A DNA stretch of 64,000 nucleotides from Streptococcus rubneri (GCF_004785935.1 NZ_SRRP01000001.1:620001-684000); one strand, 5' to 3'. Positions 18,442 to 27,355 are shown, counted from the first letter of the stretch. Numbers and translations are program-made. Notes: generated by a model from the letters alone, not told the origin.

Positions 18442-20174
18442 TCTGTCCCCTCCTCTCTTTTCTGTTGGGAGAAATGAATCTCTTGGTATAAAGGATTGGT
18501 TGCCACCAAGTCTTCATGCCTTCCTAAGCCGACCTGTTTGCCTTTATCTAAGACGAGAATTTGCTCAGCGCTTCGCAGACTATTGGTCCGTTGCGAGATG
18601 AGGATGAGACTTGTCTCCGTCAATTCCTCTTTTAGAGCCTTTAAAAGCCGTGCTTCTGTCAAATAGTCCAAGGCTGAAGTGGAATCATCCAACACCAAAA
18701 ATGGAGCTTTGCGAAGGACAGCTCGAGCAATGGTGAGACGTTGCCGTTGCCCCCCAGAAAAATTTCGTCCAAAAGCTTCTACCAGAGCGTCTAGCCCCCC
18801 TTCTTTCTCACGGACGAAATCAGCTGCTTGCGCAACTTCCAAGGCCCACCACAACTGCTCTTCATTCGGTTCCTCGTTTAATCCCAGCGTTAGGTTCGAA
18901 CGAATACTTCCTTTAAAGAGCTCTGCTTTTTGTGGAACCACTGCTACCCAGTCACGCCACTGACTAAGAGTCTTGGGACTCTGTCCATCTTTAAAAATGG
19001 TTAGATTTCCTTGACTTGGGCCATAAAGATATCCTAACAATTGAACCAGGGTAGATTTCCCTGATCCTGTCCCTCCAATGATTCCTAAGGTTTGTCCCTT
19101 GTTCAAAGATAAGTGAATGCCTTCTAAAGACGGTTTTGCCGCTAAGGGATAGGTAAAAACAAGATCTTTGATCTGGAGAGCCAGTTGAGGATTTGAAGCA
19201 GATAGCTCATCTAACTCTTGATCCAAATCTTCACTCTTCTCATCAAATACTTGGACAATCCGACCAGCAGCAATATAGCTTTGGTTGAGCGAGGTCACCA
19301 ACATGGCTAACTTTAGTAATTCCGTTAAAATTTGAAGCAGATAATTGACCAAGGCTACCAACATTCCTTGACTGAGCCTCCCCATTTGAATGGAGGCTTG
19401 TCCCTGCCAAAGAATACAAATCAAAGTTCCATTCACGACTAAGAAGGTTAGAGGACTAATCAAACTAGACCATTTGGATACTAGTAATTGCCATTTGGTA
19501 TAGTCTTGGTTGATCTCATTAAACTCTGCTTCTTCATGAGCTGCTTGCCCAAAAGCGCGGATAACCCTCATTCCTTGTAACTGCTGACGCGTGATGGTAA
19601 CCATTCGGTCCGTTATCTTCCTGATGCGTGCATAAAGAGGATTGACCAGACGAGACATGACGACAATGATTAAGGTCAAGAAAGAAACCATACCAATAAA
19701 CCACATTGTCAGTTGCGGACTAATGGTAAAGGCCATAAAGATAGATCCAAACACGACAATGGGCGCTCTGAGGAATAGACGTAAAAATAGATTAATCCCC
19801 GTTTGAATCTGATAGGTATCACTGGTTAAGCGCGTCACTAGACTTGAGCTGGTTAGGCGATCCCTCTGCTCCTTAGACAAACTAAGAATTTTCGCATACA
19901 AATCATTGGTCAACTCCTTCGTATACCCAACAGCTGCCTTTGATGAATAATATTGGGCCGTAATCGCTACAAGAACGCCAAAAGTAGCAAAAACAAATAA
20001 GAGACCAACCACCCCAAGCATTCCACCTTGATCCTGACGGGGAATCAGCTGATCGACAAGCTGGGCAATTAAAAGTGGAACCAGTAATTCAAAGCTTGCT
20101 TCTAACAACTTGAAAAACGGTCCCAGTATGGTTTCTTTTTTATAATTCCTGAAGTATTTCAATAAGTCTTTCAT
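18438..20174 (-). CDS. Heterodimeric ABC exporter, subunit with degenerate ATPase
   Basis: A 578-residue half-transporter, first in a two-gene operon. Walker A GGTGSGKST is near residue 370 and signature FSGGQRQR near 472 are intact, but Walker B ends in VLDDSTSALD (Asp replaces the catalytic Glu, near 495) and the H-loop reads ISQR (Gln replaces His, near 525). These changes mark the non-hydrolysing site of heterodimeric exporters. The start lies about 32 bases from an extended -10; the ribosome site (GAGAAA) is weak and somewhat far. Confidence 0.88.
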   Translation of the reverse strand: MKDLLKYFRNYKKETILGPFFKLLEASFELLVPLLIAQLVDQLIPRQDQGGMLGVVGLLFVFATFGVLVAITAQYYSSKAAVGYTKELTNDLYAKILSLSKEQRDRLTSSSLVTRLTSDTYQIQTGINLFLRLFLRAPIVVFGSIFMAFTISPQLTMWFIGMVSFLTLIIVVMSRLVNPLYARIRKITDRMVTITRQQLQGMRVIRAFGQAAHEEAEFNEINQDYTKWQLLVSKWSSLISPLTFLVVNGTLICILWQGQASIQMGRLSQGMLVALVNYLLQILTELLKLAMLVTSLNQSYIAAGRIVQVFDEKSEDLDQELDELSASNPQLALQIKDLVFTYPLAAKPSLEGIHLSLNKGQTLGIIGGTGSGKSTLVQLLGYLYGPSQGNLTIFKDGQSPKTLSQWRDWVAVVPQKAELFKGSIRSNLTLGLNEEPNEEQLWWALEVAQAADFVREKEGGLDALVEAFGRNFSGGQRQRLTIARAVLRKAPFLVLDDSTSALDYLTEARLLKALKEELTETSLILISQRTNSLRSAEQILVLDKGKQVGLGRHEDLVATNPLYQEIHFSQQKREEGTE

Positions 20175-20206
20175 ACTACTAGTTTCTCTTTCTAATGGAT
20201 GTACTT

Positions 20207-20212
20207 ATTTTA
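20207..20212 (-). promoter_or_regulatory. Extended -10 of the ABC exporter operon
   Basis: Minus-strand TGGTAAAAT; no clear -35. Located 33 bases before the exporter start. Confidence 0.5.
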
Positions 20213-20231
20213 CCACAATTTAGAAAGAGAG

Positions 20232-20261
20232 AAAAACTCTCCCTGCAAAGCAGAGAGAGTT
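20232..20261 (-). terminator. Terminator of the MFS gene at 20291
   Basis: Stem ACTCTC-CTGC with GCAG-GAGAGT, loop AAA; TTTTT follows on the minus strand. Confidence 0.75.
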
Positions 20262-20290
20262 GAAAAACGACCCAATGTACGTCAGGAATA

Positions 20291-21490
20291 TTATTCCGTC
20301 TTTGCCCCCTTGTTTAAGATCTTGCCCATTTTCCCTAATCCAATCAGTAAGAGAGGGTAAGAAAAAAGTGTTATCAGGCCTAGCACAAGAAAAACAGCTA
20401 CAAATCCACAAGTATCAATCAACCAACCAGTCAGTGGGAAGATCACAATCATAGACAAACTAAACATCATCGAATTGATACTCAGCATGGTTGCTCGTAC
20501 ACTAGAAGGCAAATAAGCTTGTAAATCATTGTAGTAAATGGGTTGATACACTGCATAAAGGGCATTGGTCAAGAGATAGACACTCAAATATGCGAAGGGA
20601 GTCCTCAAGACTACCAAAAGCAAGGACAAACCTGTCAGTGCAACCAGAATTGGAAAGACTTGATTGCTATTCCATTTCTTCCCAATTTGACTAGCTAGAT
20701 AAACCGCTAGAAGATTGAATCCACTACCAATCAACATGATGAGCGAAACTTGCCAACTGACTAGGTCACTGATTTTCTGTTGGTAGTAAAAATAAAACAT
20801 ACACATGATGGTTCCTACCAGCTGATAGGTGAACATCCAGTAAAACAAGACTGGTTTCTCCTGCCACTCTTGTTTCACTACCTCCAATATACGCTTTATG
20901 GTCAAGTGATTTCTTTCACCACTCTTGCTCTCTGGCTCTTTCATCAGAAAAATAAGGAGAATGGATAGCAAGGATAGTCCAATAGCAATCAGATAGGTCC
21001 AAGCCAATGCTCCGTGAATAAAGAAGCCTGCCACAACTGTACCTAGGGTTCGGGTGACTTCTGCTACACCAGACAAAAAGCTAGAAATCTGAAGATATCG
21101 GTCCTTTTGACCCGCTTCAACCGCCGAATCATATAAGAAAGCGGTGCTGGTCCCCGAGTCAAAATTGTAGGACCAAGCATTAATCATCATCGCAATCGCA
21201 TAGATCCAAAAACTCCCCTGACCAAACAAAATCAAGATAGAGGACACAATACTGGCCAAGCGAGCCAAATAGAGATTGGTCTTGTAACTAAATCGATCAG
21301 CCAACATACCAGATGGGATTTCACACAAGAGACTGGTCCCATGAAAGATACTTTCTAGTAAACCGATTTGAAGCAGGGAAAGACCATTCTGAATGAAAAA
21401 TAAAATCCAAAAACTGGTAATTCCAAAATAAGATGTGAATTCCAGTCCTGCTAGGAGTGGAATATTACCTTTGTAAGTTCTTTTAAACAT
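20291..21490 (-). CDS. MFS transporter
   Basis: A 399-residue twelve-helix MFS protein. The helix 2-3 loop is seen as GMLADRFSYKTNLY, with the acidic/basic signature, and a helix 5 motif near FFIHGALAW. It resembles streptococcal multidrug/macrolide-type MFS proteins but the substrate cannot be named. An upstream ATG (21508) exists; the ATG at 21490 follows GAGAG at suitable distance and begins MFKRTYKGNI, so it is preferred. It has its own terminator. Confidence 0.82.
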   Translation of the reverse strand: MFKRTYKGNIPLLAGLEFTSYFGITSFWILFFIQNGLSLLQIGLLESIFHGTSLLCEIPSGMLADRFSYKTNLYLARLASIVSSILILFGQGSFWIYAIAMMINAWSYNFDSGTSTAFLYDSAVEAGQKDRYLQISSFLSGVAEVTRTLGTVVAGFFIHGALAWTYLIAIGLSLLSILLIFLMKEPESKSGERNHLTIKRILEVVKQEWQEKPVLFYWMFTYQLVGTIMCMFYFYYQQKISDLVSWQVSLIMLIGSGFNLLAVYLASQIGKKWNSNQVFPILVALTGLSLLLVVLRTPFAYLSVYLLTNALYAVYQPIYYNDLQAYLPSSVRATMLSINSMMFSLSMIVIFPLTGWLIDTCGFVAVFLVLGLITLFSYPLLLIGLGKMGKILNKGAKTE

Positions 21491-21580
21491 TGTTTTCTCT
21501 CTTTCCATATGTAGTATGACTGTTTCTAAAAGACTTACTTAGAGTTGCCTACATTTTCTCCACCTCATTCATTTAAAGTA

Positions 21581-21685
21581 ATACTCAATGAAAATCAAAG
21601 AGCAAACTAGGAAGCTAGCCGCAGGCTGTACTTGAGTACGGCAAGGTGAAGCTGACGTAGTTTGAATTTGATTTTCGAAGAGTAT
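21581..21685. repeat. RUP-like miniature inverted repeat element
   Basis: 105 bases bounded by ATACTCaatGAAAATC and its inverted form GATTTTCgaaGAGTAT, with TA at both junctions. Size, end sequence and TA target fit RUP, the pneumococcal repeat thought to be moved by an IS630-type transposase. It lies between asnS and an MFS gene, immediately after the asnS terminator. Confidence 0.7.
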
Positions 21686-21708
21686 AAAAACGCCAGACGG
21701 CGTTTTTA
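21685..21708 (-). terminator. Terminator of asnS
   Basis: AAAAACGCC/GGCGTTTTT with loop AGAC; T-run on the minus strand. It abuts the RUP-like element. Confidence 0.85.
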
Positions 21709-21714
21709 TGGCTA

Positions 21715-23058
21715 TTAAGGTTTGATACGGTGCAACATACGTGGGAATGGAATAGCTTCACGGATGTGTTTAGTTCCAGCTGCGAAGGTTACCATACGCT
21801 CGATACCGATACCAAATCCACCGTGTGGGACTGTACCGTATTTACGAAGGTCAAGATAGAATTCATATTCTGTACGATCCATACCAAGTGATTCCATCTT
21901 AGCGACAAGGGCATCATAGTCTTCCTCACGCATGGAACCACCGATGATTTCTCCATAACCTTCTGGCGCAAGCAAGTCTGCACAAAGCACGCGATCTGGG
22001 TTCCCAGGAACTGGTTTCATGTAGAAGGCCTTGATGTCTGATGGATAGTTAATCACAAAGGTTGGTACACCAAAGTGGTTTGAAATCCACGTTTCGTGTG
22101 GTGAACCAAAGTCATCTCCATGTTCCAAATGTTCGTAGTCAGCATCTTCGTCGTTTTCATGCTCTTGCAAGAGGTCAATCGCTTCATCGTAAGTAATGCG
22201 TTTAAATGGCTCAGCAATGTAGCGTTTCAAGAGCTCTGTATCACGCTCCAAGGTTTCCAAGGCTTGAGGAGCACGATCTAGAACACCTTGAAGCAACGCT
22301 TTAACATAAGCTTCTTGCAAGTCAAGTGACTCGTCGTGTGTCAAGTATGAGTACTCCGCATCCATCATCCAGAACTCAGTCAAGTGACGGCGAGTTTTTG
22401 ATTTCTCCGCACGGAATACTGGACCAAAGTCAAAGACGCGACCAAGGGCCATAGCACCTGCTTCAAGATAAAGCTGTCCTGATTGGCTCAAGTAAGCTGG
22501 TGTTCCAAAGTAGTCTGTTTCAAAAAGTTCTGTAGAGTCTTCTGCAGCATTTCCTGAAAGGATTGGGCTATCAAATTTCAAGAAGCCATTCTTGTCAAAG
22601 AACTCATAAGTTGCATAAATGATTGCGTTACGAATTTGCATCACTGCTACTTGTTTGCGTGAACGCAACCACAAATGACGGTTGTCCATCAAGAAATCTG
22701 TACCGTGTTCTTTTGGAGTGATTGGGTAATCTTGAGATTCACCGATGACTTCAATGTCTGTAATATCCAACTCATAACCAAATTTTGAGCGCTCATCTTC
22801 TTTGACAATCCCAGTCACAAAGACAGACGTTTCTTGGCTCAAGCGTTTGATGGTATCAAATTTTTCAAGACCTACTTCTTCACCGAATTTTTCGATAAAG
22901 TTTGGTTTGAAAGCTACACCTTGGAAGAAGGCAGTCCCGTCACGCAATTGCAAGAAAGCAATTTTCCCTTTTCCTGATTTGTTAGCAACCCAAGCACCGA
23001 TAGTCACTTCTTGACCGACATAGTCTTTAACTTCAATGATGGTAATCCGTTTTGTCAT
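21715..23058 (-). CDS. asnS: Asparaginyl-tRNA synthetase
   Basis: A 447-residue class IIb synthetase that charges tRNA-Asn. An OB-fold anticodon-binding domain occupies about residues 15-115 ([24 protein letters not shown]), followed by the catalytic domain with motif 2 [19 protein letters not shown] near 215-235 and motif 3 [13 protein letters not shown] near 415. Length and ends match streptococcal AsnS. An AGGAAG site precedes the ATG. Confidence 0.97.
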   Translation of the reverse strand: MTKRITIIEVKDYVGQEVTIGAWVANKSGKGKIAFLQLRDGTAFFQGVAFKPNFIEKFGEEVGLEKFDTIKRLSQETSVFVTGIVKEDERSKFGYELDITDIEVIGESQDYPITPKEHGTDFLMDNRHLWLRSRKQVAVMQIRNAIIYATYEFFDKNGFLKFDSPILSGNAAEDSTELFETDYFGTPAYLSQSGQLYLEAGAMALGRVFDFGPVFRAEKSKTRRHLTEFWMMDAEYSYLTHDESLDLQEAYVKALLQGVLDRAPQALETLERDTELLKRYIAEPFKRITYDEAIDLLQEHENDEDADYEHLEHGDDFGSPHETWISNHFGVPTFVINYPSDIKAFYMKPVPGNPDRVLCADLLAPEGYGEIIGGSMREEDYDALVAKMESLGMDRTEYEFYLDLRKYGTVPHGGFGIGIERMVTFAAGTKHIREAIPFPRMLHRIKP

Positions 23059-23109
23059 AATACATCTTCCTTTTCTCGTTAAACTTGTCCAAAGACATGA
23101 TCACCTTTC

Positions 23110-23115
23110 ATTTTA
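23110..23115 (-). promoter_or_regulatory. Extended -10 of asnS
   Basis: Minus-strand TGGTAAAAT, 51 bases from the asnS start. No T-box-like leader is evident in the short leader. Confidence 0.5.
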
Positions 23116-23299
23116 CCACAAATAAGAGCCGATAGCTATCTCTCACAAACTAAAATCCACCTTTTTTTAACGAAAACTGACTTTTTTAAAAAAAGGCAAT
23201 CATCTTTTTCAAATTCTTGAACCGATTTAAATATTTTATCCTATATTTTGATTTTTCAAAGGAAAATTCAGTCATTTTAAGTCTCAATAGCAGTCATTT
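23116..23299. other. AT-rich divergent spacer between asnS and the MucBP-like gene
   Basis: About 180 AT-rich bases with poly-A/T tracts and no believable gene. Promoters for both flanking genes sit at its ends. Confidence 0.4.
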
Positions 23300-23329
23300 T
23301 TGACAAGTAAAAAGCTTGCAAGTTATACT
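23300..23329 (+). promoter_or_regulatory. Strong promoter of the MucBP-like protein gene
   Basis: -35 TTGACA (23300-23305, consensus), 18-base spacer, -10 TATACT (23324-23329). The TTG that would be an alternative start codon for the downstream frame is part of this -35 box. Confidence 0.82.
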
Positions 23330-23353
23330 ATCAGTTTCTATAAGGAGGAATAT

Positions 23354-24346
23354 ATGAAAAAGAAAATTCAACTCACCACGGGATTGTGTGCAGCTGTATT
23401 GACCCTCAGTCTCGCAACTACCACTCTAGCAGATAAACATACGCTTCCTAGTGCAGAACTTCAGGATGGAACTTCTCTCATTCCTGTTTCGAATGAAAGT
23501 TCAGAATTAGTAGCTTCGCCTGTTGAAGAATCGACAACAAATTTAGTTACGCCAGTAGATCCACGAATCTCTGAAGTTCGTGTGATCCATCGTCGTCGGA
23601 CTCTGAAACCAGGCTTTTCTCCAGTTGCTAGTTCAACAGATGTCGTCTACAAAACAGTTGAAGCCCGTGCTTTTACCGAATATGACGCCTCTGGAAATGG
23701 ACCAGCAACGGTTACAGACGAAAATGGAAAAACATGGTACCGCATAAGATACTTCGATCTAGGTGCTAAAGATGGCTTTGCATACAATAGCGCTCCTGAA
23801 AAAGGCACTGCCACCGCACCCGTCATTGAAGTCATCCATCTCTATGATGATATCGATTTGAATCCGGAAGTTGTAAAACGTGTTCGTTTTGTAGACGAAA
23901 AGGGACAAGAAATTGCGCCTTCCCAAGAAAACAGCGTCGAGCGCAGCCTCGATTTGGCTAATGAAGCTGGTCTACCAACAGCACCCGCTCAAATCCAAGC
24001 CAATGGAAAAACGTATACCTTCCAATCAGCTGACAAAGAAGAATTGACCTCCCACAAACTTCATGTTTCTAACTTGGTTACTGTGACCTATTTCTATAAA
24101 GAAGTCATCAGTCCAGTTGTTGAGAAACCGGTAACTCCTTCAGTTCCAGAAAAACCTGTTCAAAAACTCCGTCTTCCAAAAGGAAATAACGGAGTGAAAA
24201 CACGTGTACCTGTTAGCAAGAAGACTCAATCAAAACCTTCTAGTCCAGAAAGCAAAAAACTTCGCCTCCCCAAAGGGAACAATGGGGCTAAGACCCGTGT
24301 ACCTGTAAAAAAAGGAAACACTATTCTTTCTGTCGATTACTTATAA
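23354..24346 (+). CDS. Secreted protein with MucBP-like domain and C-terminal basic repeats
   Basis: A 330-residue predicted secreted protein. A signal peptide ends near TTTLA-D (residue 26). A beta-rich domain follows (about 65-165), then a MucBP-like segment (about 170-245: VRFVDEKGQEI ... VTVTYFYKE). The C-terminus holds two copies of KLRLPKGNNG(V/A)KTRVPV at residues 271 and 302 joined by a Ser/Pro linker. No LPXTG sorting signal or C-terminal membrane helix is visible, so it may be released or held by charge. Start chosen from AAGGAGG; the earlier TTG frame start is the promoter. Confidence 0.75.
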   Translation: MKKKIQLTTGLCAAVLTLSLATTTLADKHTLPSAELQDGTSLIPVSNESSELVASPVEESTTNLVTPVDPRISEVRVIHRRRTLKPGFSPVASSTDVVYKTVEARAFTEYDASGNGPATVTDENGKTWYRIRYFDLGAKDGFAYNSAPEKGTATAPVIEVIHLYDDIDLNPEVVKRVRFVDEKGQEIAPSQENSVERSLDLANEAGLPTAPAQIQANGKTYTFQSADKEELTSHKLHVSNLVTVTYFYKEVISPVVEKPVTPSVPEKPVQKLRLPKGNNGVKTRVPVSKKTQSKPSSPESKKLRLPKGNNGAKTRVPVKKGNTILSVDYL

Positions 24347-24354
24347 TTCTAAAG

Positions 24355-24534
24355 AAAAGAGAGTGGGACAGAAATTGGTAATTCATTAGAATTCGATTTC
24401 GTCGTCCCACCTCCGCACAGTTGAGTAGGGCTGTAAAAGCTGATGAAATCAGCGTAGTAGAGCCCACTCAACCACTGCGTCTTGCTCGAAAATCCAAAGA
24501 CAATTGAGAGGCTAGGACTTTTGTCCCAGCCTCT
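24355..24534. repeat. Dispersed 180-bp folded repeat, copy 2
   Basis: Same element, same orientation as 9059-9239. It fills the space between the convergent MucBP-like gene and aspC, ending six bases before the aspC stop. Its terminal GAGAGGCT/AGCCTCT hairpin is followed by an AT-rich run and may act as a terminator here. Confidence 0.85.
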
Positions 24535-24540
24535 TAATTT

Positions 24541-25719
24541 TTAATTTTCCATAAATTGATGCAAGCGGCGAACAGCTTCCTTCAGGGTCTCCAAGTCAGT
24601 TGCATAGCTAAGACGGAGATTTTCTGGAGCTCCAAATCCAGCACCTGTAATAAGGGCAACCCCCACTTCTTCTAGAATGACAGTTGCAAACTCTGTCACA
24701 TCCGTATAGCCTTTCATTTCCATGGCTTTTGTGACGTTTGGGAAAAGATAGAAGGCTCCTTGTGGCTTGAGAACATCAAAACCAGGGACTTCACACAAGA
24801 GAGGATAAATAGTATTCAAGCGCTCCTCAAAGGCTTGACGCATTACCTCTACTGAGTCTTGTGCCCCAGTTAGAGCTTCAATTGTTGCATACTGTGACAC
24901 AGCTGTCAGGTTCGAAGTCGTCTGACCGGTCAATTTACTCATGGCTGCAATAATCTCTGGATCCCCAACAGCATAACCAACTCGCCAACCTGTCATAGCA
25001 TAAGCTTTGGAAACCCCATTGATCACAATCGTTTGTTTGCGAATGGCTTCGGATAAGCTAGAGATTGGAACGAACTCATTCCCGTTATAGACCAGACGAC
25101 CATAGATATCATCTGCTAAGATAATAATGTCATGCTCAACAGCCCAATTTCCAATGGCTAAGAGTTCTTCCTTGCTATAAATCATCCCCGTCGGATTAGA
25201 AGGGGAGTTCAAAACCAAGACCTTAGTCTTTTCTGTTCGAGCCTCTTCTAATTGCTCCACTGTGACTTTAAAGTTATTGGCTTGAGTTCCCTTCACATAA
25301 ACGGGAACACCTTCTGCCATAAGAACTTGGTCCCCGTAACTAACCCAATAAGGTGTTGGAATGAGCACTTCATCGCCAGGATTGACCACAGCCATAAAGA
25401 AGGTATAAAGCGAGAACTTAGCTCCTGTCGCAAAGGTAACTTGGTTTGGTGAAACGGAGTAGCCATAGTAGCGTTCGAAATACGTATTGACGGCAGCCTT
25501 TAATGCAGGCAGGCCGGAAGCAACCGTATAAAAGGAGGCCCGTCCATCACGAATGGCTTCTACTGCAGCATCTTGAATGTTCTCTGGAGTGTGAAAATCA
25601 GGCTGCCCCAAGGTTAGGAAGAGGACATCTTTCCCCTCTGCCTTTAGTTTTTTCGCCTTAGCATCACTAGCCAAGGTGACACTTTCCTCCATTTTTAAAA
25701 CTCGATCAGAAATTTTCAT
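24541..25719 (-). CDS. aspC: Pyridoxal-phosphate aminotransferase (aspartate aminotransferase type)
   Basis: A 392-residue class I aminotransferase. NSPSNPTG near residue 170, DDIYGRL near 202 and the PLP lysine in GVSKAYAMTGWRVGY near 236-240 are present, with the C-terminal substrate arginine in LRLSYA. It probably interconverts aspartate and oxaloacetate with glutamate/2-oxoglutarate. In related streptococci aspC lies near asnS; here a convergent gene separates them. Ribosome site is weak (AGG near the ATG). Confidence 0.9.
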   Translation of the reverse strand: MKISDRVLKMEESVTLASDAKAKKLKAEGKDVLFLTLGQPDFHTPENIQDAAVEAIRDGRASFYTVASGLPALKAAVNTYFERYYGYSVSPNQVTFATGAKFSLYTFFMAVVNPGDEVLIPTPYWVSYGDQVLMAEGVPVYVKGTQANNFKVTVEQLEEARTEKTKVLVLNSPSNPTGMIYSKEELLAIGNWAVEHDIIILADDIYGRLVYNGNEFVPISSLSEAIRKQTIVINGVSKAYAMTGWRVGYAVGDPEIIAAMSKLTGQTTSNLTAVSQYATIEALTGAQDSVEVMRQAFEERLNTIYPLLCEVPGFDVLKPQGAFYLFPNVTKAMEMKGYTDVTEFATVILEEVGVALITGAGFGAPENLRLSYATDLETLKEAVRRLHQFMEN

Positions 25720-25804
25720 AGCAACCTACTTTCTACTGGGGGCTTCCTTTGCTTCCCCACAATGACATTTAAATGACAAGGAATTAACTAGTAACAATAC
25801 ACTT

Positions 25805-25834
25805 ATTATACACCATGTTGAAGCGAGGGAGCAA
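25805..25834 (-). promoter_or_regulatory. Promoter of aspC
   Basis: Minus-strand -35 TTGCTC (25829-25834), 18-base spacer, consensus -10 TATAAT (25805-25810). Leader about 80 bases. Confidence 0.7.
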
Positions 25835-26003
25835 GGATTTTACTAGCTTTTCTCTAGTTCTCATCACAAGCTCGATCCTTTAATTTTTAAATAGTTTGAA
25901 CATAAAGTTAACAGAGATATCTTTTCTGTTGAGAATATTTTTATTTGTTACTGACCTGTAATAAATTTGACAATAAGCCTTAATGCCGTCTAATACTATT
26001 TAT

Positions 26004-26019
26004 TGATAAAATAGATGTA
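26004..26019 (+). promoter_or_regulatory. Extended -10 placing the transcript start on the marR-type ATG
   Basis: TGATAAAAT with -10 hexamer at 26007-26012; six bases separate it from the ATG at 26019 and no Shine-Dalgarno is present. This fits a leaderless transcript. Confidence 0.55.
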
Positions 26020-26465
26020 TGAAGAAATTAGAGAAATTATTTGAAGAAGCCCACACAGATTTAAAAACAATGATCGTCTTTCACAAGGCTGAAAGAACCC
26101 TTCGAGCAACAGAATCCCATGTCTTTAAAGACCATCAATTAACACCGACTCAATTTTCAGTCTTAGAAACCCTCTATAGTAAAGGAGAATTGCGGATTCA
26201 AGACCTAATTGATAGCATCCTTGCTACGTCAGGGAACATGACAGTAGTGATTCGTAATATGGTTCGTGATGGATGGATCAAGCGAGAAACGGATCCCGAT
26301 GATCGTCGTGCTAGTATCGTTTCCTTGACTGAAAAGGGGCGTAAGAAAATTATCGAAGCCCTTCCTGATCATGTCTCCAATGTTCAAAAACTCATGAAAG
26401 TCTTTACTGAGGAAGAGCAAGTTCAACTCCAAACTCTCTTAAAAAAATTTAAAGGTGTGAATTAA
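26019..26465 (+). CDS. MarR-family transcriptional regulator
   Basis: A 148-residue winged-helix regulator. The DNA-binding region includes LTPTQFSVLETLYSKGELRIQDLIDSILATSGNMT and the wing motif DPDDRRASIVSLTEKGRK (about residues 91-108), a classic MarR signature. Ligand and targets are unknown; YaaA and DUF1836 genes are nearby but separate units. The ATG has no ribosome site and lies just six bases after an extended -10, so the mRNA is probably leaderless. An upstream ATG at 26015 is out of frame. Confidence 0.87.
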   Translation: MKKLEKLFEEAHTDLKTMIVFHKAERTLRATESHVFKDHQLTPTQFSVLETLYSKGELRIQDLIDSILATSGNMTVVIRNMVRDGWIKRETDPDDRRASIVSLTEKGRKKIIEALPDHVSNVQKLMKVFTEEEQVQLQTLLKKFKGVN

Positions 26466-26493
26466 GTGTAAAAGTCTCCCTAGCTATGTTGAT

Positions 26494-26536
26494 TAAGTCG
26501 ACCTGATCTTATGTAGATTCAGCGAACGACTTTTTT
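26494..26536 (+). terminator. Terminator of the marR-type gene
   Basis: AAGTCG (26495-26500) pairs with CGACTT (26527-26532), with an inner CTGATC/GATTCAG pairing and a six-T tail. Confidence 0.6.
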
Positions 26537-26560
26537 GACATGGCTTTTTTATTTCATCAT

Positions 26561-26597
26561 TGAAAAAACTAGTAGTAACAAACCTGTCTACTAGTTC
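26561..26597 (-). terminator. Terminator of yaaA
   Basis: AACTAGTAG/CTACTAGTT perfect stem; six T follow on the minus strand. Confidence 0.8.
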
Positions 26598-26614
26598 TTT
26601 ACTTCTTTATGGAG

Positions 26615-27349
26615 CTAATTTGGCAAAGCTTTCACATAGACTAATTGATTATCTGTTGACAAATCAGCTCTATAGCCAAAACAAGCGAAGCTTAAGTTCT
26701 TCATCTCTTCTACCTTTGTAATCTGCTTCTCTAATAAAGCTGTCACAAAAGCACCACGCGCTTTCTTTGAAATAGTCGAGTGAACCTTTAACTGACCATT
26801 TTTCTCTTCTAGGAATTTAAAGGTCACCATCCGATCTTGAATCTCCTTAGAAAAGACTGTTTTAAACTCACTGGAAAGTAAAGAAATAATCAGGTCTTCG
26901 TCCTGAAGGGCTTGATCATAGCTAGCCTTCCAAAAAGTCTTTAAGGATTTCCCCTGGACCTTGAGCTTCATTAGAAAGTCCAAACGATGAGGAGCAATCG
27001 GGGCAAGGGCTGGAATCACCCCATAAAGAGCTGAGGTGATCAAGAGGTGCTCATTCACGTAAGCTTCTTCTTCCTTTGTCCAGTCTGTTCGGCGAATATT
27101 CCGATACATGAGGCCGTCAAAGAGCCTCAAAGCAGAGTATGTCTTAGCTGTACCAGACTTGAGCGCTTGGATCCGCTTCTCTTCTTCACTTGCTCGCTCT
27201 TCAGAAATCTTATAAAGTGAGGCTAACTCTTCTAGAGATAATGAAGCTAAGGCATCGATGACCTCTTGTGTCTCATTTGATACAGGATTCCCCGTTTTTT
27301 CTAGGGTATCCAGATTCATTTCTTTTGCAGTTGGAATTAATAGTTTCAT
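26615..27349 (-). CDS. yaaA: Peroxide stress protein YaaA (DUF328)
   Basis: A 244-residue YaaA-family protein, seen from MKLLIPTAKEM, the RLFDGLMYRNI segment, LITSALYGVIPALAPIAPHRLDF and the C-terminal ARGAFV ... FACFGY. In Escherichia coli YaaA lowers free iron and limits damage during peroxide stress; a streptococcal role is inferred. The frame extends to 27385, but family members begin MKxLIP, giving 27349. No ribosome site precedes this ATG; a -10 (TACAAT) ends six bases before it, suggesting leaderless translation. Confidence 0.9.
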   Translation of the reverse strand: MKLLIPTAKEMNLDTLEKTGNPVSNETQEVIDALASLSLEELASLYKISEERASEEEKRIQALKSGTAKTYSALRLFDGLMYRNIRRTDWTKEEEAYVNEHLLITSALYGVIPALAPIAPHRLDFLMKLKVQGKSLKTFWKASYDQALQDEDLIISLLSSEFKTVFSKEIQDRMVTFKFLEEKNGQLKVHSTISKKARGAFVTALLEKQITKVEEMKNLSFACFGYRADLSTDNQLVYVKALPN

Positions 27350-27355
27350 AGAATT

